A stretch of 33,950 nucleotides of DNA from Bryobacterales bacterium (GCA_030693045.1 JAUYBU010000608.1:1-33950), one strand, 5' to 3'. Positions 7,724-16,445 are shown, counted from the stretch's first letter. The notes: a model not told the origin generated them from the letters alone. A program made the numbers and translations.

Positions 7724-9718
7724 CTACCGCTTTGCCGCCCGGACCACGATGTCGTTGAAGACTAACTTCCGGTCCGCGCCGTACCACACGATTTCGAGCG
7801 AATCGCTGGAGTTGGGCACCCGGATGATCTCGATCTCGCCTTTTGTGCCATCCCCGGCGCCCCAGGGAAACTTCATTGTCCCGCTCCGCAGTTGCCCTCC
7901 AAAACTGAAACTGACGTCCGGCCTGAAGCCGCTCGACTTCGGGGCCCGGTACCGCCCAATGAGAGTTCCGCGCACCCAGTTCCCTTCCTCGGAGATGGAG
8001 AGCGTCACCGATTCCGGCCGGAAAGGCGAACCCGACTGCCCGGACCGGTTCAAGGTCCATTCACCTGAAACCGGCGCGGCGCTGACCGCCGCCGGCTTCA
8101 CCGCCGCCGGCTCGGGCTTGGCCAGGGGTACCGGTTTGCTCGCCGCCGGCTCGGACTTGGCCACGGGTACCGGCTTGCTCTCCGCCGGTGGGGGGTGGGA
8201 GGCGGGCGGCGTTGCAGCCGGCGTCTGAGGCGCGGGCGGCGTTGCAGCCGGCGTCTGAGGCGCGGGCTGCTGCACCTGAGGTACCGGTTTGCTTACCGCC
8301 GGTTCGGACTTGGCTGCGGGTACCGGCTTGCTCTCCACCGGCGCAGGCTGGGCGGCGGGCGGCGGCGGAGTCGCTTTAGGCGCGGGCTGTTGCACCGCGA
8401 TTGCCGGCTTGCTGGCCGGAATCTCGGGTCGCACGGGCGGAGACGCTGGCTTCACCACTGCGACGAGCTGCTTGCCGGCAACGGCGGGTGGAGTACCGGA
8501 AGGAGCAGCCCTGGGAAGAGGCTGGGGGGGGACGATTGGAACCGGCGGCGCCTTCTTCTGAGCGGCTAAGTGCGCAGCCTCCTCGTCGCGGAGCTGCGCC
8601 AGGCGCTTCTGCACCAGCGCCTGCTTCTCGGACTCGGCGCGCACCCGTTCGGCGTCCTTCAATGGGTCGCCGGCCTGCGTCCAGACCTCCTCGGGCTCAG
8701 GCGCCGGAGAGCCGGGGGGTGCTTGACCGAGGAAGCTGACGAGTTCCTCCAGCTTTGAACCGTTGGCCTTCTCCACGGTCATTTGGACTCTCACCGTGTC
8801 GGATTGCCGGGCATAGGTGACCGAGCCCGCACGCAGAAATCTGGAGTCCAGCATGATGAAGCGCCGGGTGGATCCGTCCAGGAACTCGAGAGTTCCACTC
8901 TGAGCGTCGCGCACAAACGGCAAACTGGCATCCCAGCGAACTTCCAGTTGTCCCTGCCGATCGGTGACCTGCAGGCGCAGAGCGGAGGGCGAAAACTGCC
9001 CGGGCGACTGCGCCATCCAGTAGTCCTTGGTAACGTAAGCCGCCGCCACCGCCAGCAGGCAAACCACCGCCCCAAGCAGCGACCACAGCGGCCACCGCCG
9101 CCTCCGCTCCGGCGGCGGCTCCGGCGCCGACAAGAAATCCGGCAGCTTGATCGCGGCCGGAACGGCGGGAACCGCGGGGGCGGCGGGCGGCGTGGCCTCA
9201 CCGTAGAAGGTGGTGCTGCGAGTGCCGCCGTTGGCTTCCCGGAAGAAGAAACACACGCGGGTTGGCCGCATTGTGGCGGGCCGCAGCACCAGCGCCACCT
9301 GCCACGGTTCCGGGAAAAACCGGTTGTGGATCTCCAGATCCGCCTCGGTCAGATCAATCTCGCTGCGGGTGTGGGAGTGATACCAGCCCACCACTCCCAT
9401 TCCAGCCAGACCGGAGTCGCGATTGTGGGTCTGTAGCATCTCCGACAGGCGCGCAACGTCGTTGGCGGAGAGCACAAAGGACGGCCCGGAAGCGTGCTCA
9501 CACCGCAACGGGCGAGCCGCGAATATCACAACCCGCGAGCCTTCGTGCGCGCCGAACAGAACGCCGCCGGTCTCCACGCCTCCGCGCGGAGCGGAGTAGA
9601 ACGCCTCCGCCACCTCCGCGTGGATCTGCTCCATCACGGTGGGCAAGCACTCTACCACGATCGCCTCTCCGGGCTCTTTCAAAGGCCCGGTTAGCCCGTC
9701 CTTCAGCATGTCAGCCAT
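7724..9718 (-). CDS. Membrane-anchored JAMM/MPN-domain protein with proline-alanine-rich stalk
   Basis: This 664-residue protein has four parts. Residues about 30-160 are a JAB/MPN metallo-isopeptidase domain: Glu49 in GGVETGGVLFG, then His114-x-His116 in GWYHSHTRSEIDLTEAD, and Asp127. The usual Ser of the JAMM signature HxHx7SxxD is Thr124. Residues about 209-229 form a transmembrane helix, so the JAMM domain would be cytoplasmic. Residues about 340-545 are low-complexity and rich in Pro, Ala, Lys and Val, with repeated short units such as KPVP and KSEPA. The last 110 residues (from GEWTLNRSG) form a beta-rich, probably extracytoplasmic domain. No E1 or ubiquitin-like gene is nearby. The fusion of a JAMM domain to an envelope segment is unusual, and its function is unknown. 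Confidence 0.85.
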   Translation of the reverse strand: MADMLKDGLTGPLKEPGEAIVVECLPTVMEQIHAEVAEAFYSAPRGGVETGGVLFGAHEGSRVVIFAARPLRCEHASGPSFVLSANDVARLSEMLQTHNRDSGLAGMGVVGWYHSHTRSEIDLTEADLEIHNRFFPEPWQVALVLRPATMRPTRVCFFFREANGGTRSTTFYGEATPPAAPAVPAVPAAIKLPDFLSAPEPPPERRRRWPLWSLLGAVVCLLAVAAAYVTKDYWMAQSPGQFSPSALRLQVTDRQGQLEVRWDASLPFVRDAQSGTLEFLDGSTRRFIMLDSRFLRAGSVTYARQSDTVRVQMTVEKANGSKLEELVSFLGQAPPGSPAPEPEEVWTQAGDPLKDAERVRAESEKQALVQKRLAQLRDEEAAHLAAQKKAPPVPIVPPQPLPRAAPSGTPPAVAGKQLVAVVKPASPPVRPEIPASKPAIAVQQPAPKATPPPPAAQPAPVESKPVPAAKSEPAVSKPVPQVQQPAPQTPAATPPAPQTPAATPPASHPPPAESKPVPVAKSEPAASKPVPLAKPEPAAVKPAAVSAAPVSGEWTLNRSGQSGSPFRPESVTLSISEEGNWVRGTLIGRYRAPKSSGFRPDVSFSFGGQLRSGTMKFPWGAGDGTKGEIEIIRVPNSSDSLEIVWYGADRKLVFNDIVVRAAKR

Positions 9719-10191
9719 GACAATGCCACTCCTGGAGACCCACTAGGGCCCGCTTCGTCAGTATACAGCGGACCGGGGGATGCCGGCCGCAATAACGGCC
9801 ATGACCCGGCCGTGGACCCGATCGCCCCGCCGTGCGCGGGGGATCGCGCTCTTCCAGCCCCAGCGTACAACAGATTCGGGTTGCCGGATCGGGTCCGGGA
9901 ACTCCGCGCCGGCTCCAACCCGCGGCCCTTCCCCCCCCACCATCGCGGCGGTGTTCTCCCGATCTGTGCCTAGCGGTGAAAACACATGGAACAAGAGGTT
10001 GGTCTCCACCAGAGCCCGTCTTCGCCGCCTGTTATTCATACTCCAGGAAGTGGCGGTTGGCGTCAACCACCACCCGATGAGGGGTGGGGAATTTTCGACC
10101 GGCGAAACGAGGAATCTTCATCCGGCCTTGACAGGATGCAGCGAATGGCAAGCTGTCCCCTTCGGCCGTGTCTCAAAACTTGACACGGCGC
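9719..10191. other. Non-coding or decayed stretch
   Basis: Frames are open on both strands, but none has a recognised motif, ribosome binding site or plausible composition. A minus-strand reading near 9980-10030 gives VETNLLFHVFSPLG, which slightly resembles a PIN-domain start but does not continue into a PIN fold. It is flanked on the right by a hairpin-linker repeat array. Confidence 0.4.
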
Positions 10192-10355
10192 ACCTTCACG
10201 CAAACCATCGCCACCGCAGCCCACAGGCGTGTCCCCCGTTTCAGAGACCTGAGACCCGGGGACACTCCGGGCTACCTTCACGCAAACCATCGTCACCGCA
10301 GCCCACAGGCGTGTCCCCCGTTTCAGAGACCTGAGACCCGGAGACACTCCGGGCC
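10192..10355. repeat. Hairpin-linker tandem repeat, two units of 82 bp
   Basis: Two units start at 10192 and 10274. Each has a linker (ACCTTCACGCAAACCATCG, then a variable CACCGCAG-like spacer), then CCCACAGGCGTGTCCCC, a variable loop GTTTCAGAGACCTGAGACC, and a closing GGGGACACTCCGGGC, degraded to GGAGACAC in unit 2. GTGTCCCC and GGGGACAC are reverse complements, so each unit can fold into a hairpin. The loop itself carries the inner palindrome TCAGAGACCTGA. The same family recurs at 18613-18710 and 20342-20585 with a T-for-C variant linker. Confidence 0.85.
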
Positions 10356-10379
10356 GACCCCATGCCAGCGGCCGCGCGA

Positions 10380-11234
10380 TCAGTCCTGGATTTCGACGGT
10401 GTTGATCCGGATGGCGATGTTCAGCGCCATTTCGCCGGCGCCGCGACGGATTCGCGCGTGCGCGGAATTCGGCAGCCATTGAAGAAGTTCCTCGACCTCG
10501 AACGGCGGCGCGCGTCCGGCGACCTGAAAGCCGATTGAGTCGGCCGTCCGGCAGGCAAGCTGGACGATCTCACGCACACCGACAGGCCCGCTGGCGACGG
10601 GCTGATGGTGAACCGCGGCGACATCGCACAGCACCGGCGGAAAACCCCAGTGCCGCATCAGCGTGGCGCCGGCTTGGCAATGGTCGACGCCAAAGGCCTC
10701 GCGTTCCAGCGCGCACAGCCGCGACGGCTTGGCCTCGGCTTCAGCCAGCATCGCCGCGTAGTGGTTCGGGTCGCTGGCCAGCAGTGCGAGGCGTCCCAGG
10801 TCGTGCACCAGTCCGGCCGTGTAGGCAGCGTCGGAGGGCATCATCAGAGCCAGCGCGAGTTCTTCGGCGACCATCGCACAAGCCAGGTTGTGTCGCCAGC
10901 AGACGCGCGCCGCTTCCGTCGCCAGAACGGCGCCCAGAAAGCGCCGCAACGCCACCGTGAGAGCCAGCCCGCGCACGCGCTCCGGACCCAGCAGGCAGAC
11001 CGCATGGAGGACGCTGTCGATCTCCTGCCTGAATCCGAACATCGGCGAATTCGCCAGACGCAGAATCTCGGCCGCGAATACCGCGTCGCGGCGGACGATG
11101 GCGGCCACTTCGGTCAGCGGAACGTCGTCGGAGGCAGCGGCGCGCATCAACCGCAGCGCCACCGGATGAAACGGCGACAGGTTCTCCCAACGCCGGAGGC
11201 GGGTTCGCGCCTCCGGCGCGCACAACAGATCCAT
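10380..11234 (-). CDS. HDOD domain protein
   Basis: This 284-residue protein matches the HDOD family, related to HD phosphohydrolases and often found in signalling proteins. The N-terminal helical part reads LSPFHPVALRLMRAA, followed by VRRDAVFAAEILRLANSP, the typical HDOD start. The HD pair is at about residues 144-145 in GLVHDLGRLALL. A second conserved patch, HWGFPPVLCDVAAVHH, follows. HDOD proteins usually act as regulatory scaffolds rather than enzymes. I start at the ATG at 11234, where recognisable sequence begins; the upstream open frame to 11585 is arginine-rich and overlaps the neighbouring glycosyltransferase gene. It lies 136 bases downstream of that gene on the same strand. Confidence 0.88.
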   Translation of the reverse strand: MDLLCAPEARTRLRRWENLSPFHPVALRLMRAAASDDVPLTEVAAIVRRDAVFAAEILRLANSPMFGFRQEIDSVLHAVCLLGPERVRGLALTVALRRFLGAVLATEAARVCWRHNLACAMVAEELALALMMPSDAAYTAGLVHDLGRLALLASDPNHYAAMLAEAEAKPSRLCALEREAFGVDHCQAGATLMRHWGFPPVLCDVAAVHHQPVASGPVGVREIVQLACRTADSIGFQVAGRAPPFEVEELLQWLPNSAHARIRRGAGEMALNIAIRINTVEIQD

Positions 11235-11370
11235 GGTGTCGGCCTTCCCGTTCGGGCGGATGTCGCCGCCATGCGCCGCCCGCCTGCCCCGTCCGGCGCC
11301 AGGGGGGAAGCCCCGAATTTGTCTTATCGACGCCCAAGCCGGGATTGTGAGGGAAAACCGCTGGCCCGCT

Positions 11371-12510
11371 TCAGCTCCGCAGCAGCCGCTCCAGAATTTC
11401 CGGAATCTCGAACACGGCGCGGTTGTCGAGCGCGGCGATGTTCGCCTGAAGCCCCGCCAGCGTCGCCGGCTCCAGGAGTCGGTCCACGGCTTGGTGAACG
11501 TTCCTGAAGCTGTCCACAACCAAACCGACCCCTCGCTCCCGCACCCACTCGGCGTTGTAGCGCTCCTGCGGCAGGGTCCAGGCATTGCGCTCGACGATGA
11601 CCGGCAGCCGCATGAGCAGCGCTTCGCCGATCGAGCCGGGCCCCGGTTTGCCGATGAAAAAGTCGGCCAGCTTCATGTAGTAATAGACCCCGGTGGTGTA
11701 TCCTTCGACGACCTTCGGATACGGCAGGCGCTCGGCTTCCAGCGCGCGCACAAGACCCTGGTTGTGGCCGCAGATGAAGATGAACTGCGCGGGGCGGGAG
11801 CAGCGGGCCACCCGGCGAGCGATTTCGATCATCGCCCCCGAGCCGTACCCGCCGAACAGCACCAGGCCGGTGGGAAGTTCGGCGGCCAACCCCAGCTTGA
11901 CGCGCTCCACCGCGCGATCCACCTCGACCGGCTCGTAAAACCGCGGCCGCAGGATCATACCGGAGACGCGGAAAACGCGCTCCAGCGGGTGATCCATGGC
12001 CAGCGCCTGCTCCACCGCCTTGTCGGTCCCGCAGATGAAGTGCTGTGGCTGCCGCTCCATCCAGAAGCGCGGCGGATAATCGGCCAGATCGGTGAGCACG
12101 GTGACGAACGGCGCCGCCGCGCCCGCGCCGCGCAGACCCTCAAACAGCGCCCGGTTGAAGTTCGGCACCAGCGATACCACCAGGTCCGGCGGCGCCGGGC
12201 GCCAAAAGTCGGCCAGCAGGCGCACCTGCGCGCCGTGATAGAGCCGGATCACCAGGTGCATCGCGGCCAGCATGGGCCCGGAGCCGAACGTCCAGCCCTT
12301 GCGCAAAAACGTGTTGTAGACGTCTTCCAGACGCAAGCCGGTGAGCTTGCGGAAGATGTCCAGCGAGTCCAGCACCTCTTGCAGATTTACCAGCCGGACG
12401 TCCCACGGGCGGCCTTGCCGCTCCACCACGTCCTTGAGCGCCGTGGCCGCGGCGCGGTGCCCGCCGCCGGCGTCGAAGAAGATGAAGTCGAGTTTGGCGC
12501 GTTCCGGCAC
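11371..12510 (-). CDS. MGDG synthase-like (GT28) glycosyltransferase
   Basis: This 379-residue protein starts with DFIFFDAGGGHRAAATAL, the typical N-terminus of monogalactosyldiacylglycerol synthases and UgtP-like diacylglycerol glucosyltransferases. The C-terminal half has the GT28 nucleotide-sugar signatures LFGGYGSGAM and ADFFIGKPGPGSIGEALLM. The enzyme would transfer a sugar from a UDP-sugar to diacylglycerol or a related lipid at the inner membrane face. The start is GTG at 12510, only eight bases from a large inverted repeat and without a visible Shine-Dalgarno. The lipid product cannot be told from sequence. It is downstream of the homoserine dehydrogenase gene on the same strand and may be co-transcribed with it. 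Confidence 0.85.
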   Translation of the reverse strand: MPERAKLDFIFFDAGGGHRAAATALKDVVERQGRPWDVRLVNLQEVLDSLDIFRKLTGLRLEDVYNTFLRKGWTFGSGPMLAAMHLVIRLYHGAQVRLLADFWRPAPPDLVVSLVPNFNRALFEGLRGAGAAAPFVTVLTDLADYPPRFWMERQPQHFICGTDKAVEQALAMDHPLERVFRVSGMILRPRFYEPVEVDRAVERVKLGLAAELPTGLVLFGGYGSGAMIEIARRVARCSRPAQFIFICGHNQGLVRALEAERLPYPKVVEGYTTGVYYYMKLADFFIGKPGPGSIGEALLMRLPVIVERNAWTLPQERYNAEWVRERGVGLVVDSFRNVHQAVDRLLEPATLAGLQANIAALDNRAVFEIPEILERLLRS

Positions 12511-12517
12511 GGCGACT

Positions 12518-12586
12518 ACTGGCCACGGATGAACGCGAATGAACGCGAATCGAATTCGCGTTCATTCGTGTTCATCCGTGGCCAGT
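12518..12586. repeat. 33-bp-arm inverted repeat filling the gap
   Basis: The left arm 12518-12550 (ACTGGCCACGGATGAACGCG, then AATGAACGCGAAT) pairs with 12554-12586 with one mismatch, around a CGA loop. It occupies almost the whole 79-base gap between the homoserine dehydrogenase stop and the GTG start of the glycosyltransferase. Repeats rich in GGCCACGGATGAACACGAAT-like words are widespread intergenic elements in several phyla, so this is probably a dispersed REP-like element. Confidence 0.9.
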
Positions 12587-12589
12587 TTC

Positions 12590-13894
12590 TCACAATGAAG
12601 TTTCCATGGGCAGGGCCAGCGGCGGCTCGACCATGAATTCGAGCCCGCTCATCTGGCCGACCGCCTCGCGCACGCTTTGTTCGGTGGTCGGTTCCACCGT
12701 GATCACGAACGGAAGGTTGTGTTTGTCCTCGCAGGGAAGCTGGAGCACGGCGTCCAGGCTGATGCGCTTTTCGGCCAGAATGCCGGCCAGCGCGGCGATG
12801 ATGCCGGGCCGGTCGGTGACCCGGAAGCGCAAGAAGTAGGCGCGTCTTTGCATCGCGACGGGTATTGGCTGGTATTCTCCCAGCCGCTGGTGGGCGAACG
12901 GCGACACGCGCTCGGGGCTGCCACGCAGGATCTCGCGCCCCACCCGCATCAGGTCGCTCACAACCGCGACGCCGGTGGGCCGCTGGCCCGCGCCGCGTCC
13001 GTAGTAGAAGGTGTCTTCCCCGTAATGGCCGCGCACCCAGATGGCGTTGTAGGAGCCGCGCACGCTGGCCAGAATCGTGGTCACCGGGATCAGCGCCGGA
13101 CGCACCGAAAGAATCAGTCCGTCGGGTGTCTGGCGCGCCCCGCAGATCAGGCGGATGGTGTGGCCCAGCTTGTGCGCGTACTGAAAATCGAACGGCGTGA
13201 TGCGCCGGATGCCCTCGGTGAAGATGTCGGACGGCGTGATGCGCTCGCCGAAAGCCAGCGCCGCCAGAATGGCAAGCTTCGACCGCGCGTCGTAGCCGTC
13301 CACGTCGGCGCTCGGGTTGGCCTCGGCATAACCCAGCCGCTGCGCCTCCCCGAGCACGTCGTCGAAGGCCGCGTTGCGGATCTCGATTTCGGTCAGGATG
13401 AAGTTGCTGGTTCCGTTCAGGATGCCGTAGAGCGCCGTAATGCGGTCGGCGGCGATCCCCTCGCGCAGGACCGCGTGGATGGGGATGCCGCCGGCGACGC
13501 TGGCCTCCATCGCCAGGTTGACGCCGGCGCGGATCGACAGGTCCCACAGGTCGGCGCCGGCCAGCCCCATCAGTTCCTTGTTGGCCGTCACCACGCTCTT
13601 GCCGGCGGCGATCGCGGTTTCGATGATCTGGCGCGCCACCGTGGTGCCGCCCACCAGTTCGGCCACCACCTGAACCTCCGGATGGTTCACCAGTTCCCGC
13701 CAATCCGCGGTCTTCAGAACCTCGCCGGCCAATTCGGGCACGATCTTGCCCGCGATCTCCAGGTCGCAAACCGCCCGCACCCGCAGGCGGAAACCCAGCT
13801 TGGTTTCAATCTGCCGCGCGTTCTCGGTCAGAATGGTCAGCGCGCCCGTTCCGACGGTTCCCAAGCCGATGATTCCGACGTTCACTTCCTGCAT
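12590..13894 (-). CDS. hom: Homoserine dehydrogenase
   Basis: This 434-residue enzyme reduces aspartate-4-semialdehyde to homoserine with NAD(P)H, the branch step to threonine and methionine. The N-terminal Rossmann fold has GLGTVG at residues 10-15. TANKELMG follows, with Lys106 near the cofactor. The catalytic region reads LGYAEANPSADVDGYDARSK, with the conserved Asp and Lys residues. The C-terminal ~80 residues (from YFLRFRVTDRPGIIAALAGI) are an ACT domain that usually mediates threonine feedback. Length and order match the monofunctional class with an ACT domain. I start at the ATG at 13894; the open frame upstream to 14239 is antisense to a small secreted-protein gene. Confidence 0.97.
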   Translation of the reverse strand: MQEVNVGIIGLGTVGTGALTILTENARQIETKLGFRLRVRAVCDLEIAGKIVPELAGEVLKTADWRELVNHPEVQVVAELVGGTTVARQIIETAIAAGKSVVTANKELMGLAGADLWDLSIRAGVNLAMEASVAGGIPIHAVLREGIAADRITALYGILNGTSNFILTEIEIRNAAFDDVLGEAQRLGYAEANPSADVDGYDARSKLAILAALAFGERITPSDIFTEGIRRITPFDFQYAHKLGHTIRLICGARQTPDGLILSVRPALIPVTTILASVRGSYNAIWVRGHYGEDTFYYGRGAGQRPTGVAVVSDLMRVGREILRGSPERVSPFAHQRLGEYQPIPVAMQRRAYFLRFRVTDRPGIIAALAGILAEKRISLDAVLQLPCEDKHNLPFVITVEPTTEQSVREAVGQMSGLEFMVEPPLALPMETSL

Positions 13895-13915
13895 GTAGCT
13901 ATGATACAGGGTAAG

Positions 13916-14215
13916 ATGCGAACGCTGCTTCTTATTGGCTTGGCGCTGGCGCTCTCGGGGGGCCAAATCCCGCGGCACGAAAGCGAGCCCGCGCCGAAGA
14001 CTCTGCCGGGCGGCCGGAACCAGACCGAGGCGATCCTGAAGGTCGAGCACCAGAAGTCGCTCGAAGATGCCGCCCAACTGGTTCGATTGTCCCGGCAACT
14101 GCGGGCCGAACTGAAAAAGAACGACCGGTACATCGTCTCGCTCGGGTCCATCAAAAAGACCGAAGAGATCGAGAAACTGGCGCGCCGGATTCGCGCGCGC
14201 ATGCGGCGGTACTAG
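13916..14215 (+). CDS. Small exported helical protein
   Basis: This 99-residue protein starts MRTLLLIGLALALSGGQ, a signal peptide. The mature part is highly charged and helical, with EAILKVEHQKSLEDAAQLVR, RQLRAELKKNDRY and KKTEEIEKLARRIRARMRR, and could form a coiled coil. No family was recognised. It is divergent from the homoserine dehydrogenase gene with only 21 bases between the start codons. Its TAG stop is six bases before the next gene's ATG, so the two plus-strand genes form a likely operon. An AGGG precedes the chosen start; an in-frame ATG at 13901 would add five residues. Confidence 0.75.
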   Translation: MRTLLLIGLALALSGGQIPRHESEPAPKTLPGGRNQTEAILKVEHQKSLEDAAQLVRLSRQLRAELKKNDRYIVSLGSIKKTEEIEKLARRIRARMRRY

Positions 14216-14220
14216 TGGCC

Positions 14221-15423
14221 ATGCTTCGTGCGGCGACATGGATTCTGGCGGTGCTGCCGCTGGCCGCCCAGCCTCCCCAAGAGGCGCGCATTCCCTTCTA
14301 CGGACAGGAACTGGTCTACCGGTATTCGGCCTCGGCCGGCGCGGCGCCGCTGGTGGTGCTGACCGAGGGCGTCTGGGACTACTGGCAAGCCGCCGCCGGC
14401 GCGCGCGGCTGGGGTCTGGTTGCGCCGGTCAACATCGCCCCGGCCGCCACCGACACCTACGCCAAGGCCCTGGAGGCCATCGTCACGGATGCGATCCAGC
14501 GCCTGAAGCCAGACCCGCTCCGGGTGTATCTTGCCGGAACCGGCCGGGGCGTCGCAGCGGTTTTCTACGCGCGCGGGCGCGTGCCGCACCTGTGGGCGGC
14601 GGCCTTCGCCGCCAGCGGCGATCCCACTCCGGCCATCGACTCCAACCGCTTGTTCGCGGCCAATGCCGGGCTGGTTCCGCTACTCTGGGCCGGCCGCCCG
14701 GACGACGAACTCGCGCGCGAGAAACTGCGCCTGGGCGGCTACCCGTTCGAGTGGCGCGACGCCGCGCAACTCCCCCCGGGCCAAGAGGCGAACTACCTCG
14801 CCGGCCGCGCCCGGCCGGCGAATCCGCCGCGCATCGATTGCGAAACCGGCAACCTCGCCTTTGCGCGCTGCTACTGGCTCGAGATCGCCAAACCCGATCC
14901 GGCGCGGCGCAACGACGTGCTCGCGCGCAGCCGCGTGACGCCGGGGTCGGGCGCATTCCTGGCCCTGGGCGGATTCGGCTACGATCCGGCGGCGGGACCG
15001 GGCGTGGTGGTCTCCTGGTTTCCGGACAACTACAGCGGGCCGCTCAAGCCCGGCGACCGGATCGTCTCGGTCGGCGGCGCCAACCTCGCCGATGGCCGCG
15101 CCTATGCGCGCTTCATGGACCAGGCGCGCGACGAGAAACCGGTCGCGGTGGTGGTGCAGCGCGGGAAACAGAGGGTGCGCATCGAAACCCGTATTGTCCT
15201 TCCCAAGAGAGAAGAGAACATCACGGTGCGCGTGCGCGCCGAGTGGACCGCCGAGACGCGCGAGCTGCTGATTGTGAGCCGCGGCGTGGGGGAAATGCGC
15301 CTCGACCTGCCGGCGGCCTGGGTCCCCGCCACCATTAACTGGAACGGGCAAGAGGCGCTGAAAGCCGGCGAGCCCGGCTGCTGGATCGTCGGCGACGCCT
15401 CCAGGCGCTGCCCGGCGCAATGA
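14221..15423 (+). CDS. Exported alpha/beta-hydrolase-like protein with PDZ-like domain
   Basis: This 400-residue protein has a signal peptide (MLRAATWILAVLPLAAQ). Residues about 40-230 resemble an alpha/beta hydrolase: a strand-rich segment APLVVLTEGVWDYW, then RVYLAGTGRGVAAVFYARG where a nucleophile elbow would be. The elbow reads GTGRG (106-110) rather than GxSxG, so the catalytic serine appears to be missing. Residues about 245-330 (GPGVVVSWFPDNYSGPLKPG, then DRIVSVGGANLADG) look like a PDZ domain, with a beta-rich tail. It may bind rather than cleave its ligand. The ATG at 14221 is preferred over a GTG at 14215 that overlaps the previous stop. The hydrolase assignment is tentative. Confidence 0.65.
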   Translation: MLRAATWILAVLPLAAQPPQEARIPFYGQELVYRYSASAGAAPLVVLTEGVWDYWQAAAGARGWGLVAPVNIAPAATDTYAKALEAIVTDAIQRLKPDPLRVYLAGTGRGVAAVFYARGRVPHLWAAAFAASGDPTPAIDSNRLFAANAGLVPLLWAGRPDDELAREKLRLGGYPFEWRDAAQLPPGQEANYLAGRARPANPPRIDCETGNLAFARCYWLEIAKPDPARRNDVLARSRVTPGSGAFLALGGFGYDPAAGPGVVVSWFPDNYSGPLKPGDRIVSVGGANLADGRAYARFMDQARDEKPVAVVVQRGKQRVRIETRIVLPKREENITVRVRAEWTAETRELLIVSRGVGEMRLDLPAAWVPATINWNGQEALKAGEPGCWIVGDASRRCPAQ

Positions 15424-15574
15424 ACGGTCCCGGCCCGTGCGCACCGAAGACAGCGCGGTCCCGTGCGTTTGTGACCACCGGGCTGTCACCGCGGAGTACA
15501 ACTGGCGCTGAGGGTTTGGTGGTCAACGGGGCATGGCTGGAACGACAGGGCATTTCGTCGGCCCGAACTGCGCG

Positions 15575-16171
15575 CTACAGCAGTGGCGGCACTTCCTTCT
15601 TGAAGAAGTAGAGGACATCCTCCCAGGCAAGCGGAACGAGCATGTGGGGCAGGGGGTCTTTTTCGGCGTCGCCGAAGTACGTCAGCGACTTAAGGAGGTG
15701 AAGCCGGCTGTATCGGGTTTTGGCGTACTTCCGCGCAAACCAGGCGAGGATCTCCTGAAGTCCGAACTGGGCGCTTGCCACGTAAAGGTCGATGAAGTCG
15801 CGCTTCGTGCCGCGGCTTGCGATGGCGGAGAGTTTCATGCACGCGATGTCACGCGGATCGGCGACCGGAACGCCCTCGAACTGAGCCGGCGGGAAGAGTT
15901 CGGGGTATGGATAGCCAAGAAAACTCACCTTCGTCCGCTGGGTCACGGCGTGGATGGTGTGCGGCGCTTTGGCGACCTCAAAGAGGTCGGGCGCGAAGAA
16001 GTCGAGATCCACTGAAAGCCGATGGCCGAAGCGCAGAGCCAGCGCGGTTCCGCCCGCCAGATACGCGTGGTCGATGAGACCCCGGTCTCGCAGCGTTCGC
16101 AGTGTCTCCGCCATGCCGGGCGTGATCGTTTCAGGATGCCAGATGATGTTGGCGCCGGTATGCTCCGTCAT
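15575..16171 (-). CDS. AbiEii/AbiGii-type nucleotidyltransferase toxin
   Basis: This 198-residue protein has the nucleotidyltransferase motif of AbiEii toxins: YLAGGTALALRFGHRLSVDL, with Gly40-Gly41 and acidic Asp55 and Asp57 for metal binding. A second motif, ACMKLSAIASRGTKRDFIDL, carries the Lys and Asp residues shared by the family. Such toxins transfer nucleotides to an RNA or protein target and halt growth; related AbiE systems give phage abortive infection. It lies 16 bases downstream of a DUF6922-type gene, which takes the usual antitoxin position. Classical AbiEi is absent. Confidence 0.9.
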   Translation of the reverse strand: MTEHTGANIIWHPETITPGMAETLRTLRDRGLIDHAYLAGGTALALRFGHRLSVDLDFFAPDLFEVAKAPHTIHAVTQRTKVSFLGYPYPELFPPAQFEGVPVADPRDIACMKLSAIASRGTKRDFIDLYVASAQFGLQEILAWFARKYAKTRYSRLHLLKSLTYFGDAEKDPLPHMLVPLAWEDVLYFFKKEVPPLL

Positions 16172-16187
16172 TATTCCCAGCTGCTAT

Positions 16188-16445
16188 TCAAGCGAGCGCG
16201 CCAACCTCTGCCTCGGGGATGCCATAGATGAGCGCCCAAAACGTAGCCGATTTGGCGGAGAGCCGGCGTTCGCTGCAAATGACGCGCCGAATTTCAGGCG
16301 CGTCGAAGTTCTCCCGCATCCACGCGACCGCTTCGTCATCGCCGTATTCGAGGATGCGAAAAATGGTGTAGTCGGGATAGGCGGAAGGCTGAAAGGTGGC
16401 CAGGTTCGTGTCCCAAAACAGAGATTGTAACGTATTGGGAACCAT
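16188..16445 (-). CDS. DUF6922-type partner of the AbiEii toxin
   Basis: This 85-residue protein reads MVPNTLQSLFWDTNLATF, then PDYTIFRILEYGDDEAVAWM and NFDAPEIRRVICSERRLS. That is the layout of DUF6922 proteins, small helical proteins found directly upstream of AbiEii-like nucleotidyltransferases. It is the likely antitoxin or co-regulator, though this is known mainly from gene pairing. The ATG at 16445 is chosen because family similarity begins there; the frame is open to 16529. TATAGTAT lies just upstream at 16451-16458 and could be part of its promoter. Confidence 0.75.
   Translation of the reverse strand: MVPNTLQSLFWDTNLATFQPSAYPDYTIFRILEYGDDEAVAWMRENFDAPEIRRVICSERRLSAKSATFWALIYGIPEAEVGALA

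Noticed and set aside
9780-10334. 184-residue plus-strand frame
   Set aside because: It reads through the repeat array and has no motif or ribosome binding site.
11235-11585. N-terminal extension of the HDOD protein
   Set aside because: Its composition is unlike protein and it overlaps the glycosyltransferase gene.
12677-14215. 512-residue plus-strand frame
   Set aside because: Only the last 99 codons (from 13916) are a real gene with a signal peptide; the rest is antisense to homoserine dehydrogenase.
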